Both the position numbers and the translations under genes were made by a program. This document shows, one piece after another, positions 23,939-32,872 of a stretch of DNA of 64,000 nt. Source of the DNA: Variovorax sp. dw_308 (GTDB taxonomy: Bacteria; Pseudomonadota; Gammaproteobacteria; Burkholderiales; Burkholderiaceae_C); assembly GCF_019207085.1 (NCBI RefSeq), contig NZ_JAATOM010000022.1, forward strand, positions 46,370 through 110,369. Direction: 5' to 3'. The notes below the pieces were generated by a model. That model did no database searches. It saw nothing but the letters and a program-made list of their open reading frames with translations, and was not told the DNA's origin. Within the stretch, counting starts at the first letter, position 1; every line of letters starts with the position of its first letter.

Positions 23939-24913
23939 ATGAAACTGTTCAAGACCCTGTTGCTTGCCTGCGTTGCAGCCCTCCCGCTGCTGCCCGCGGC
24001 CCACGCGGAAGGCTTTCCCGACAAGCCCATCATGCTGGTCATCCCCTTCCCGCCCGGTGGCCCGACCGACGCCATGGCGCGCACCCTCGCCGCGGAGATG
24101 AAGGACCGCCTCGGCCAGCCCATGATCGTGGAGAACCGCGCCGGCGCCGGCGGCAACATCGGCGCGGAATACGTCTCGCGCGCCGCGCCCGACGGCCAGA
24201 CCCTGCTGTTCGGCACCTCGGGCCCGCTCGCCATCAACTCCAGCCTCTATCGCAAGATCGGCTACGACCCGGTGAAAAGCTTCGCGCCCATCATCCAGGT
24301 CGGCCACCTGCCGAACATCCTGGTCGTGAATCCGGCGGTGCCCGTCAAGAACGTGAAGGAACTCATCGCCTATGCCAAGGCCAACCCCGGCAAGCTGAGC
24401 TATGCCTCCTCGGGCAACGGAGCCTCGTCGCACCTGGCTGGCGTGATGTTCAACACCATGGCCGGCGTCGACCTGCAGCACATCCCGTACAAGGGCACCG
24501 GCCCGGCCTTGACCGACCTGCTCGGCGGCCAGGTCAGCATGAGCTTCACCGACGTGCTCACCGCCCTGCCCTACGTCAAGTCCGGCAAGCTGCACGCCCT
24601 CGGCATCACGACCGCCACGCGCTCGCAGGCACTCCCCAACGTGCCGACCGTGGCGGAGCAAGGTGTGCCGGGCTACGACGTCAGCGTGTTCTTCGGCATC
24701 GTCGCGCCGGCCGGCACGCCGCCGGATCGCATCGCCAAGCTCAACAAGGCTTTCGCCGAAGTGATGGCCACACCCAAGGTGAAGGAACTGTTGGCGGCGC
24801 AAGGGCTGGAGCCGGCCCCGTCGACCGCGCCCGAGCAACTCGGCAAGTTCATCAGTACGCAGACGACGAAATGGGCCAGCGTCGTCAAGCAATCGGGCGC
24901 CCAGCTCGACTAA
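23939..24913 (+). CDS. Bug-type tripartite tricarboxylate transporter receptor (second)
   Basis: This 324-residue periplasmic protein has a clean signal peptide (MKLFKTLLLACVAALPLLPA, AHA-E) and the Bug signature KPIMLVIPFPPGGPTDAMAR. It continues with VENRAGAGGNIGAEYVSRAA, YASSGNGASSHLAGVMFN, and HIPYKGTGPALTDLLGGQVS. It should bind the substrate that the surrounding CoA-dependent enzymes degrade. The start at 23939 is preceded by AGAGACAAAC. No tctA or tctB membrane genes are in the operon. Confidence 0.92.
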   Translation: MKLFKTLLLACVAALPLLPAAHAEGFPDKPIMLVIPFPPGGPTDAMARTLAAEMKDRLGQPMIVENRAGAGGNIGAEYVSRAAPDGQTLLFGTSGPLAINSSLYRKIGYDPVKSFAPIIQVGHLPNILVVNPAVPVKNVKELIAYAKANPGKLSYASSGNGASSHLAGVMFNTMAGVDLQHIPYKGTGPALTDLLGGQVSMSFTDVLTALPYVKSGKLHALGITTATRSQALPNVPTVAEQGVPGYDVSVFFGIVAPAGTPPDRIAKLNKAFAEVMATPKVKELLAAQGLEPAPSTAPEQLGKFISTQTTKWASVVKQSGAQLD

Positions 24914-24961
24914 CGCCAGTGTGAACAGGCCTCGAATCCAACAACATCAAGGAGACAAGAC

Positions 24962-25939
24962 ATGACCTTCCCACTCACCCGCAGACACCTTCTGACCGCC
25001 GCAACCGCCGCACTGGCCTGCACCGCCGGCAGCGCGATGGCGGCCGGCTATCCCGACAAGCCGATCACCCTGATCGTCCCCTACGCCGCCGGCGGCCCGA
25101 CCGACCAGCACTTGCGCGTGCTGGCCGATGAGGCCGGCAAGCTGCTGGGCCAGGCCATCGTGCTCGACAACAAGCCTGGCGCCAACGGCATCAACGCCGC
25201 GGCCGCGATGCCGCGCGCCAACCCCGACGGCTACTTGCTCGCGGTGCTGCCCGCTTCCGTCTACCGCGAGCCCTACGTCAACAAGGTCACTTTCGACCCA
25301 GCCACCAGCTTCTCGTACATCCTGATGCTGTCGGACTACACCTTCGGCCTCACGGTCAAGGCCGATGCGCCGTGGAAGACGTGGAAGGACTTTGCCGCGG
25401 ATGTCGCGAAGCGTCCGGGCAAGGTCAACGTGGGCGCCACCGGCGCGGTCGGCACGCCGCGCATCGTGATGGATGAGATCGGCGCCGCTGCCAACCTGCA
25501 GTTCAACATGGTCCCGTACAAGGGCGACGCGGACGTGGCCACCGCCATCCTCGGCGGCCACATCGACGCGGCGCCGCTGTCTGGCGTGGCCACTCCGCAC
25601 ATCGAGGCGGGCAAGATGCGCTATCTCGCGATGCTCACGCCCAAGCGCGTGAAGCGCTACCCCGACCTGCCGACGCTCAAGGAGCAAGGCGTCGACGCCT
25701 TCATCGAATCGCCCTACGGCATCGCGGGCCCGGCCGGCATGGACCCGGCCAAGGTCAAGGTGATCCACGATGCATTCAAGAAGGCGCTCGAATCGCCCGC
25801 CGGCCTGGCCGTGCTCGACAAGTTGAACCAGTCGGTCAACTACATGGGGCCCGAGGACTATCGCAAGTACGCCCTCTCGGCCTATGCCCGCGAGAAAGAT
25901 CGTGTTGCGCGCCTGCGCAAGGCCGGCCTGCTGGAATGA
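24962..25939 (+). CDS. Bug-type tripartite tricarboxylate transporter receptor (third)
   Basis: This 325-residue Bug protein has an export signal of mixed character. TRRHLLTAATAALACTAGSA contains a twin arginine and a modest hydrophobic core, so Tat export is possible. The mature part starts AAGYPDKPITLIVPYAAGGP, followed by DNKPGANGINAAAAM, GATGAVGTPRIVMDEIG and VPYKGDADVATAILGGHID. It differs enough from the preceding Bug protein to suggest a different ligand rather than a recent duplication. It follows the second Bug gene by 48 bp and precedes a CoA-transferase gene by 7 bp. Confidence 0.9.
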   Translation: MTFPLTRRHLLTAATAALACTAGSAMAAGYPDKPITLIVPYAAGGPTDQHLRVLADEAGKLLGQAIVLDNKPGANGINAAAAMPRANPDGYLLAVLPASVYREPYVNKVTFDPATSFSYILMLSDYTFGLTVKADAPWKTWKDFAADVAKRPGKVNVGATGAVGTPRIVMDEIGAAANLQFNMVPYKGDADVATAILGGHIDAAPLSGVATPHIEAGKMRYLAMLTPKRVKRYPDLPTLKEQGVDAFIESPYGIAGPAGMDPAKVKVIHDAFKKALESPAGLAVLDKLNQSVNYMGPEDYRKYALSAYAREKDRVARLRKAGLLE

Positions 25940-25946
25940 ACATCCG

Positions 25947-27179
25947 ATGACCACTGCAACAACATCCCCCCGCGCCCTCGACGGCGTTCGCGTGCTAGAC
26001 CTGAGCCGCGTACTGGCTGGCCCCTGGTGCGCCCAGCTGCTCGGCGACCTGGGTGCCGACGTCGTGAAGATCGAAGCGCCCGGCCGCGGCGACGACGCGC
26101 GCGAACTCGGCGTGGCCATGGAAGCGCCGCAGCCCGGCAAGGGCCGCGACTCCAACTTCTTCCTGGCCTGCAACCGCAACAAGCGCTCCATCGCCATCGA
26201 CTTCTCGAAACCCGAGGGCGCCGATCTCGTCCGCGCGCTGGCGACCGAATGCGACGTGCTGGTCGAGAACTTCAAGGCCGGCACGCTGCGCCGCTACGGG
26301 CTCGACTACGAGACGCTGCGCGAGCTGAACCCGCGCCTGATCTATTGCTCGGTCACGGGCTTCGGGCAGGACGGCCCCTATGCACCGCGTCCGGCCTACG
26401 ACTTCATCATGCAGGCCATGACCGGCATGATGAGCACCTGCGGCCCGGCCGACGGCGCGCCGATGCGCACCGCGATCCCGACCACCGACCTCGTCACCGG
26501 CTACCAGGCCAGCCTGGCCGTGCTGGGTGCGCTGATCCAGCGCGGCGTCACCGGACGCGGGCAGTTCATCGACGCGGCCATGCTCGATGCCAGCATCGGC
26601 TTCAACGTGCACCTGGCGCAGGGCTTCCTGCTCAACGGCGAAGTGCCTTCGCGCCAGGGCAACAACAACCCGATCGCAGCGCCCTCGGGCGTGTTCCGTA
26701 CGGCCGACGGCTGGGCGGTGATGGCGGCAGGCAATGACCGGCAGTTCGTCGCCATGTGCGGCGTGCTCGGATGCCCGGAACTGGTGACCGACCCGCGGTT
26801 CGCCACCAACGGCCAGCGCGTCGTCGAGCGCGAGGCGCTGCACGCCGAACTGGAACCAAGGATCGCGCGCGAAACCACCGCGCACTGGCTCGCGTTGCTG
26901 GAGACCGCCCAGGTTCCCTGCACCCGCATCAACACGATGGACCAGGTTTTCGAAGACCCGCAGGTGCGCCACCGCAAGATGACGGTGCAGGTCGACCACG
27001 GCAGCGGCCGCACCATTCCCATCCTGCGCAGCACGCTCAACATGAGCGACAGCCCGGTGAGCTACCGCGCGCCGCCGCAGCTGGGCCAGCACACCGATGA
27101 AGTCCTCGCGCACTGGCTGTCGATGGATGCATCGCAGATCGCCGAGCTGCACGCCAAGGGCCTCGCGCACTCGGCATGA
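25947..27179 (+). CDS. Class III (CaiB/BaiF) CoA-transferase
   Basis: This 410-residue enzyme transfers CoA from an acyl-CoA to a carboxylic acid. The family opening RVLDLSRVLAGPWCAQLLGD, GADVVKIEAPGRGDDAR, NRNKRSIAIDFSKPEG and LVENFKAGTLRRYGLDY are all present. The catalytic Asp is Asp152 in RPAYDFIMQAMTGMM. It lies 7 bp after the third Bug gene and its stop overlaps the thioesterase start as ATGA. It probably activates the imported acid. Which CoA donor it uses is unknown. Confidence 0.92.
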   Translation: MTTATTSPRALDGVRVLDLSRVLAGPWCAQLLGDLGADVVKIEAPGRGDDARELGVAMEAPQPGKGRDSNFFLACNRNKRSIAIDFSKPEGADLVRALATECDVLVENFKAGTLRRYGLDYETLRELNPRLIYCSVTGFGQDGPYAPRPAYDFIMQAMTGMMSTCGPADGAPMRTAIPTTDLVTGYQASLAVLGALIQRGVTGRGQFIDAAMLDASIGFNVHLAQGFLLNGEVPSRQGNNNPIAAPSGVFRTADGWAVMAAGNDRQFVAMCGVLGCPELVTDPRFATNGQRVVEREALHAELEPRIARETTAHWLALLETAQVPCTRINTMDQVFEDPQVRHRKMTVQVDHGSGRTIPILRSTLNMSDSPVSYRAPPQLGQHTDEVLAHWLSMDASQIAELHAKGLAHSA

Positions 27180-27598
27180 AACCCTTCGAGAACGAAGCCC
27201 CGGGCATGCTGTTCGGCCTGCCGATGCCGATGGCGCAGGCATTCGGCTTGCGCGGCGAGAAGATCGGCGACATGCACGCCACCGTGCGCATGCCGCGCAA
27301 CGAACTGCACACCAACAGCCGCGGCGACGTGCATGGCGGTGCGCTCGCGGTGCTGCTCGACTGCACGCTGGCCAGCGCCGCGCGCGCGCATGCGCCGGTG
27401 CGCTTCGGCGTCGTCACGGTCGACATGGCCCTGCACTTCGTCGCCCCCTGCAACGGCGACGTGATCGGCACCGCCACCTGTGAGCGGCGCGGCCGCTCGC
27501 TGTGCTTCGTGCGCGGCGAGGCGCGCAACGTGCAGGGCGAGCTGCTGGCGCTGGCGACCGGCACCTTCAAGCTGGTCGAGCGCGCCGCGAGCGCCTGA
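27176..27598 (+). CDS. PaaI-family hotdog-fold thioesterase
   Basis: This 140-residue protein has the hotdog thioesterase motif SRGDVHGGALAVLLDCTLAS, with the HGG turn and nearby acidic residue used in catalysis, and the strand FGVVTVDMALHFVAPCNGDV. PaaI-like thioesterases release CoA from stalled or toxic acyl-CoA intermediates. The gene is translationally coupled to the preceding CoA-transferase (ATGA, 27176-27179), so it may reset the CoA pool of the pathway. Substrate unknown. Confidence 0.88.
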   Translation: MKPFENEAPGMLFGLPMPMAQAFGLRGEKIGDMHATVRMPRNELHTNSRGDVHGGALAVLLDCTLASAARAHAPVRFGVVTVDMALHFVAPCNGDVIGTATCERRGRSLCFVRGEARNVQGELLALATGTFKLVERAASA

Positions 27599-27636
27599 CC
27601 CTCGACCCCTCTCAAGTTCCCCAAAGGAAGTCTTCG

Positions 27637-28779
27637 ATGACCACCCCAGCCAACACCGGCGCCCTCGCGGGCATCCGCGTGCTCGACATCTCGCGCATCC
27701 TCGGCGGCCCGTACTGCGGCCAGATCCTCGGCGACCACGGCGCCGACGTGCTCAAGGTCGAGCCGCCACAGGGCGACGACACGCGCACCTGGGGCCCGCC
27801 CTTCCGCGACGGCGTGGCCTCGTACTACCACGGGCTCAACCGCAACAAGCGCACCATGTCGCTCGACCTCGGCAGCGAGCAAGGCCGCGAAGCCTTGCTG
27901 GCACTGGTGGCCGAGGCCGACGTGCTGATCGAGAACTTCAAGACCGGCACGATGGAGCGCTGGGGCATTGGCTACGACGACTTGTCGAAGCGCTTTCCCA
28001 AGCTGGTCTGGTGCCGCGTGTCGGGCTTCGGTGCCGACGGCCCGCTCGGCGCGCTGCCGGGCTACGACGCCGCGGTGCAGGCCATGACCGGCATCATGAG
28101 CATCAACGGCGAAGCCTCGGGCGACCCGCTGCGCGTGGGCCTGCCGGTGGTCGACATGGTGACCGGCCTCAACGCCGTGATCGGCGTGCTGCTCGCCTTG
28201 CAGGAGCGCCAGCGCAGTGGCAAGGGCCAGTTTGTCGAGGCGGCCCTGTACGACAGCGGCCTCTCGCTGTTGCACCCGCACGCGGCCAACTGGTTCATGG
28301 ATGGCCGCAAGCCGAAGCGCACCGGCAACGCGCACCCCAACATCTACCCCTACGACGCGCTCAACACCGGCACCGACCCGATCTTCCTGGCGGTGGGCAA
28401 CGACCGGCAGTTCGCCAGCTTCTGCCGCGTCATCGGCCAAGCCGAATTCGCGCAAGACCCGTTGTTCCGCGACGCCGGCTCGCGCTCCACGAACCGCGTC
28501 GCGCTCAAGGAAAAGCTCGAGGCGGCGCTGGCCTCCTTCGACGGGCGCACGCTCGTCGACCAGCTCATGGCCGCTGGCGTTCCCGCGGCTCCGGTGCTGC
28601 CGGTCGACGCGGCCTTGAACCATCCGCACACCGCGCACCGCGAGATGGTGGTGGAACTGGAAGGCAGCTACCGCGGCATCGGTGCGCCGGTGAAGCTGAG
28701 CCGCACGCCGGCCAGCTATCGGCACGCGCCGCTGACGCCGGGGGATGGCTTCCTCAAGGCGGCCGACATCACCGGCTGA
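27637..28779 (+). CDS. Class III (CaiB/BaiF) CoA-transferase (second)
   Basis: This 380-residue class III CoA-transferase has RVLDISRILGGPYCGQILGD, GADVLKVEPPQGDDTRTWGP, NRNKRTMSLDLGSEQG and ENFKTGTMERWGIGYDDL. The likely catalytic Asp144 lies in LPGYDAAVQAMTGIMS. It shares the fold and motifs of the first transferase at 25947 but diverges in sequence, so the two may act on different acids or form a heteromeric enzyme. The start at 27637 follows AAAGGAAGTCTTCG. It is the last gene of the module that begins with the acyl-CoA dehydrogenase. Confidence 0.92.
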   Translation: MTTPANTGALAGIRVLDISRILGGPYCGQILGDHGADVLKVEPPQGDDTRTWGPPFRDGVASYYHGLNRNKRTMSLDLGSEQGREALLALVAEADVLIENFKTGTMERWGIGYDDLSKRFPKLVWCRVSGFGADGPLGALPGYDAAVQAMTGIMSINGEASGDPLRVGLPVVDMVTGLNAVIGVLLALQERQRSGKGQFVEAALYDSGLSLLHPHAANWFMDGRKPKRTGNAHPNIYPYDALNTGTDPIFLAVGNDRQFASFCRVIGQAEFAQDPLFRDAGSRSTNRVALKEKLEAALASFDGRTLVDQLMAAGVPAAPVLPVDAALNHPHTAHREMVVELEGSYRGIGAPVKLSRTPASYRHAPLTPGDGFLKAADITG

Positions 28780-29002
28780 GCGCCGACGCGTCGCACCAAG
28801 GACGTGGGCAAGCCGGCCGGCGGACACGCTTTCCCGTGCTTCCCGCGCAACAGTCAAGTCCTACACCGGCGCAATGCGCTTCATCGCGGCAAACGCCGCG
28901 AGAGCGGGCATCCAGGCCACTCGCGGTCGCACTTTTCCCTGAATGAAAAGGAGTAAATTCCGCCTCAACGAGGAACATACCTCGCAACTTCAGGGACCCA
29001 CC

Positions 29003-30019
29003 ATGTCAAGTGCAACCGCGGCGCGTACGGCGCTGGTGCTCGAAACCAACAATCTTCACGACGGCCCCGGCATGGAGCTCGTCTCCTCCAGCCTGCAGCG
29101 GCTGATCTTGCTGTTGGGCCAGCAGACGCTGCCGCTGACGTCGCTCGCACAGGTCGTCATCACGCACGACGGACTTCCTCCCCACATCTGCAAGAGCATC
29201 GAGCGCCTTGCTCAGCGGCCGATCGACTTCGTCGCGATCGACCCCTACACCGGCTACTACGATGCCAAGAACGTCGGGTTCGACATGACCGATGCGGCGC
29301 TTTGCGACTACGTCGCCTTTGCCGATGCCGACTGCCTGCCGGCGGCCGACTGGCTCGAACGCCTGCTCGAGCCGCTCGACGGCCCCGAGGGGCCCTCGGT
29401 CGTTGCCGGTCGCACAAGCTACGACACCAGCCTGACGGGCATCGCGCTGACAACGCTGGACTTCATGTATTTCCCGAGCCCACTGCGCCAGGGCGGCACG
29501 CGCAACTTCTATGCGAACAACGTGGTGTTCCGACGGGACGTGTTCGAGCGGTACAGCTACCAGGTGCTGGACGGCGTCTACCGCGCCCAATGCGAAGTGC
29601 TGGGCCTGCGGCTGCAGGCGGCCGGCGTGCCGGTCTGCTACGAGGCCCGCGCCCACACCCAGCACCGTCTTCCAGGCACGCGCCGCGACTGGTTCAAGCT
29701 GCGCTGGTTGCGAGGGCAGGACAGCCGCGGCCTGACACCGTTGCTGGTCGAGACCTGCGTGCCCGCGCCGCTGCAGTGGCTGGCTCGCAGCGGCCCCATC
29801 GGCACGCTGTGCGTGCAAGCGTCACGGATGGTCTTCAGCCTGCGCGCCATCAACCACCAGGACCTCCCCCGCGTGCGCGGCCTGCGCTGGCTTGGCACGG
29901 CGCTGCTGGTGATGGCCTATTCGGCCGTCGACATGGCCGGCGGGCTGTTTCGCGGTTTCGGCGCGCATACGCTCGATCACCAAAAGGCGGACGAACAGGC
30001 CCTCTCGTACCACCGCTGA
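29003..30019 (+). CDS. Glycosyltransferase family 2 protein
   Basis: This 338-residue protein has a GT-A fold: LVLETNNLHDGPGMELVSSS and LAQVVITHDG near the N-terminus, the metal-binding DxD motif in YVAFADADCLPAADWLERLL, and NFYANNVVFRRDVFERYSYQ in the acceptor half. Two hydrophobic segments near the C-terminus (WLGTALLVMAYSAVDMAGGL) suggest membrane association. The ATG at 29003 was preferred over one at 28943. It stands alone after 223 bp of non-coding DNA, with no polysaccharide cluster nearby. Donor and acceptor are unknown. Confidence 0.8.
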   Translation: MSSATAARTALVLETNNLHDGPGMELVSSSLQRLILLLGQQTLPLTSLAQVVITHDGLPPHICKSIERLAQRPIDFVAIDPYTGYYDAKNVGFDMTDAALCDYVAFADADCLPAADWLERLLEPLDGPEGPSVVAGRTSYDTSLTGIALTTLDFMYFPSPLRQGGTRNFYANNVVFRRDVFERYSYQVLDGVYRAQCEVLGLRLQAAGVPVCYEARAHTQHRLPGTRRDWFKLRWLRGQDSRGLTPLLVETCVPAPLQWLARSGPIGTLCVQASRMVFSLRAINHQDLPRVRGLRWLGTALLVMAYSAVDMAGGLFRGFGAHTLDHQKADEQALSYHR

Positions 30020-30071
30020 AGACGCCCGAATGGCATGCGCCAAGAGCCTCGACCGCCTGGGGATTCGCCTC

Positions 30072-30126
30072 AGAAGGTGTGAAGACTTCGTAGCGAGGGT
30101 CCGCAGTAGAAATATTCACACCTTCT
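30072..30126. repeat. Structured repeat family A, copy 2
   Basis: A perfect 12-bp inverted repeat, AGAAGGTGTGAA (30072-30083) and TTCACACCTTCT (30115-30126), encloses TCGTAGCGAG and CGCAGTAGA, the same internal sequences as copy 1 at 11087. Compared with copy 1, arm pairs change together (C-G to A-T, A-T to G-C, C-G to T-A). It lies between convergent genes, and its last base is also the final base of the minus-strand lipoprotein stop codon. Confidence 0.75.
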
Positions 30127-30536
30127 CAGGGCGCGATCGGGTTCCCGGGCGACCCCAGCGGCGCGGCGCCGACCACGATCGCGCTTTGCGCCGACGCCTG
30201 CGGGTCATGCAGGATCACGCTCTTGCCAACCCCCACGCCCACCCCGCCAACGCCGACGCCAACACCCAGTCCTGCACCTGCGCTGGCGTAGACCTGGCCC
30301 AGGTGATTGATGCCGACGCCTGCGCCCAGCGGGCCCCAGCCGGTGTTGATGCCGAGGGCCGGTCCGCCGGGGCCGACGCCGAGACTCAGCGAGATGCCCG
30401 GGACGATCGGCACCGCGATGCCGGCGCCGACTGCGCACCCGCCCACCGCGAGGCTGGCCGCAAGCAGGGCGCCGCACGCGCCGATGTGGCGCATGGTGCG
30501 GGAGGCGGGACTTTGATGTGAACTGGCGATGGTCAT
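30126..30536 (-). CDS. Small glycine-rich lipoprotein
   Basis: This 136-residue protein has a lipoprotein signal (GALLAASLAVGGC; the lipobox is LAVGGC at about residues 29-34 of the predicted start). The mature part is very rich in Gly and Val with alternating GVGVGVGGVGVGVG and GPALGINTGWGPLGAGVGIN. It should be anchored to a membrane facing the periplasm. No domain is recognised. An alternative start 14 codons further on (Met at 30494) would still keep the lipobox. It may be a structural or surface lipoprotein; function is not known. Confidence 0.6.
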   Translation of the reverse strand: MTIASSHQSPASRTMRHIGACGALLAASLAVGGCAVGAGIAVPIVPGISLSLGVGPGGPALGINTGWGPLGAGVGINHLGQVYASAGAGLGVGVGVGGVGVGVGKSVILHDPQASAQSAIVVGAAPLGSPGNPIAP

Positions 30537-30589
30537 GGCACTTCCCTGAATGAACGGCCGGACTCGGTGCCCGACCATCGCGCCCGAGC

Positions 30590-32584
30590 CTAAATCAGGA
30601 GAGCGTTGACGCGGCGCACATAGGCAGCGGGATCTTGCGGCAGTCCACCCTCGGCCAGCAAGGCCTGGTCGAACAGGATGTTGGCCAGGTCGTCGAAATG
30701 TGCCGATGTCTCCAGCTTCTTCACCAACGCGTGCTCGGCATTGACCTCCAGCACGGGCTTCAGGTCGGGCGCGGGCTGGCCGGCCTGCTTCAGCATGCGG
30801 GCGAGCTGCGTGCTCATGCCGCCGTCCTTGACCACCAGGCAGGCCGGTGAATCGACCAGGCGCGTGGTCACGCGCACGTCCTCGGCCTTGTCCTTCAGCG
30901 CTTCCTTCAGGCGTTCGAGCACAGGCTTGAAGGTCTCCGCGGCGGCTTCGGCGGCCTTCTTCTCGTCTTCATCCTGCAGGCTGCCGAGGTCGACCGCGCC
31001 CTTGGCCACGCTTTGCAGCGGCGTGCCGTCGAACTCGTGCAGGTAGCTCAGCGCCCATTCGTCGACGCGGTCGGTCATCAGCAGGACCTCGATGCCCTTC
31101 TTCTTGAACAGTTCGAGCTGCGGGCTGTTCTTCGCGGCGGCGAGCGTGTCGGCCGTGATGTAGTAGATCGCGTCCTGGCCTTCCTTCATGCGGGCCTTGT
31201 AGTCGGCCAGGCCCACGCTCACGGTGTCGGTGGTGCTGGAGGCGAAGCGCAGCAGCTTGGCGATGCGGTCACGGTTGCCGTGGTCCTCGCCCAGGCCTTC
31301 CTTCAGCACGGCGCCGAACTCGGCGTAGAACTTCGCGTACTTGCCGGCGTCCTCGCTGTTCGATTCGCTTTCTTCCTTCTTGTCGACCACATCGGTGACT
31401 TCATCGGAAGCAGGCTTGTCGGCGGCGGGTGCAGCAGGCTCGGCTGTGGCTGCGGCAGCCTTGTTCGCCAGGTCTTCCAGCATCGACAGCACACGCTTGG
31501 TGCTGCCTTCGCGGATGGCCTTCACGTCGCGGCTTTCCTGCAGCAGTTCGCGGCTCACGTTGAGCGGCAGGTCGGCTGAGTCGATCACGCCCTTGACGAA
31601 GCGCAGGTAGCTCGGCAGCAGCGCCTCTGCATCGTCCATGATGAAGACGCGCTTGACGTAGAGCTTGAGGCCTGCGCTCTTGTCGCGGTTCCACAGGTCC
31701 ATCGGCGCCTTTGACGGGATGAACAGCAGTTGCGTGTACTCGGTGCTGCCTTCGACGCGGTTGTGGCTCCAGGCCAGCGGCGCCTCGTAGTCGTGGCTGA
31801 TGGTCTTGTAGAACTCGCTGTACTGCTCGGGCGTGATGTCCTTCTTGGCGCGGGTCCAGAGGGCGCTGGCCTTGTTGACCGGCTCCCATTCGCCGGTCTT
31901 CACCATGTCGCCGGGCTGGTCGTTCTCGCCCTCTTTCCATTCCTCTTTTTCCATGAGGATGGGCAGCGAGATGTGGTCGGAATACTTGCCGATGACCTGC
32001 TTGAGCTTCCAGGCGTTGAGGTAGTCCTCCGCGTCTTCGCGCAGGTGCAGCGTGACGCTGGTGCCGCGCTGCGGGCGGTCGATGGATTCCACTTCGAAGT
32101 CGCCGGCGCCACCGCTCACCCAGCGCACGCCTTCGCCCGCCACCATGCCGGCGCGGCGCGATTCGACGGTGATCTTGTCGGCCACGATGAAGCCCGAGTA
32201 GAAGCCCACGCCGAACTGGCCGATGAGCTGCGCGTCGGCCTTCTGGTCGCCGCTGAGCTTGCTCATGAAGTCCTTGGTGCCGCTCTTGGCGATGGTGCCG
32301 AGGTTGTCGATGGCTTCCTGTTTGCTGAGGCCGATGCCGTTGTCGGCAATGGTGAGCGTGCGGGCGGCCTTGTCGAAGGACACGCGCACCTCGAGATTGG
32401 GCGCGTCCTCGTACAGGCCGCTGTCGTTGATCGCCTCGAAGCGCAGCTTGTCGCACGCGTCCGATGCGTTCGAGATCAGCTCGCGCAGGAAGATTTCCTT
32501 GTTCGAGTAGAGCGAATGGGTGACGAGGTGAAGCAGCTGGGCGACTTCGGCCTGGAACGGGAGTTTGGTGCTGGCGCTGGTCAT
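30590..32584 (-). CDS. htpG: Molecular chaperone HtpG (Hsp90)
   Basis: This 664-residue cytosolic chaperone has an N-terminal GHKL ATPase domain: FLRELISNASDACDKLRFEA, ADNGIGLSKQEAIDNLGTIA and GQFGVGFYSGFIVADKITVE. The middle domain has LYVKRVFIMDDAEALLPSYL and SADLPLNVSRELLQESRDVK, and a C-terminal dimerisation domain follows. It is about 40 residues longer than E. coli HtpG, mainly because of an Ala/Glu-rich insert near residues 385-420. Such inserts are common in betaproteobacterial HtpG. The ATG at 32584 is well supported by homology to the conserved N-terminus. Confidence 0.97.
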   Translation of the reverse strand: MTSASTKLPFQAEVAQLLHLVTHSLYSNKEIFLRELISNASDACDKLRFEAINDSGLYEDAPNLEVRVSFDKAARTLTIADNGIGLSKQEAIDNLGTIAKSGTKDFMSKLSGDQKADAQLIGQFGVGFYSGFIVADKITVESRRAGMVAGEGVRWVSGGAGDFEVESIDRPQRGTSVTLHLREDAEDYLNAWKLKQVIGKYSDHISLPILMEKEEWKEGENDQPGDMVKTGEWEPVNKASALWTRAKKDITPEQYSEFYKTISHDYEAPLAWSHNRVEGSTEYTQLLFIPSKAPMDLWNRDKSAGLKLYVKRVFIMDDAEALLPSYLRFVKGVIDSADLPLNVSRELLQESRDVKAIREGSTKRVLSMLEDLANKAAAATAEPAAPAADKPASDEVTDVVDKKEESESNSEDAGKYAKFYAEFGAVLKEGLGEDHGNRDRIAKLLRFASSTTDTVSVGLADYKARMKEGQDAIYYITADTLAAAKNSPQLELFKKKGIEVLLMTDRVDEWALSYLHEFDGTPLQSVAKGAVDLGSLQDEDEKKAAEAAAETFKPVLERLKEALKDKAEDVRVTTRLVDSPACLVVKDGGMSTQLARMLKQAGQPAPDLKPVLEVNAEHALVKKLETSAHFDDLANILFDQALLAEGGLPQDPAAYVRRVNALLI

Positions 32585-32872
32585 GGAAATAAGAGTTTTC
32601 GATGGTCAAAAGGGCGGCCGATCAAAGCCGGTCGGAGCCGCCCGGGTTCAGTTGGTCATTGCAGCCGTATTTTCAAGCGCGGCGCGGCGCGCCTTGTAAT
32701 CCATTTCACTGACAGGCACAAAAGCCTGATGCATTTTCCATACGCCTTTTCGTGATTTATTGAAGGTTGAGAACAGTTTGAATGACGAATGCGCCCAGTT
32801 TCGCAGGGTGCGGCTTACATTTGCGTCGGCAAGGCCTGTCACCCTTCTTTGTCAGTCACTCAGGGATCGAAT
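32585..32872. promoter_or_regulatory. Divergent intergenic region, htpG / fimbrial-like operon
   Basis: This 288-bp gap is AT-richer than its surroundings between about 32640 and 32820. It must contain the promoter of htpG (minus) and that of the operon starting at 32873 (plus). A 64-codon minus-strand reading frame (32648-32842) has no recognised family and lacks a clear ribosome-binding site. No strong heat-shock promoter could be assigned by eye. Confidence 0.35.

Noticed and set aside
32648..32842. A 64-codon minus-strand frame in the htpG upstream gap
   Set aside because: No recognisable family, no good ribosome-binding site, and it lies in a promoter-containing gap. A shorter version starting at an internal Met cannot be excluded.
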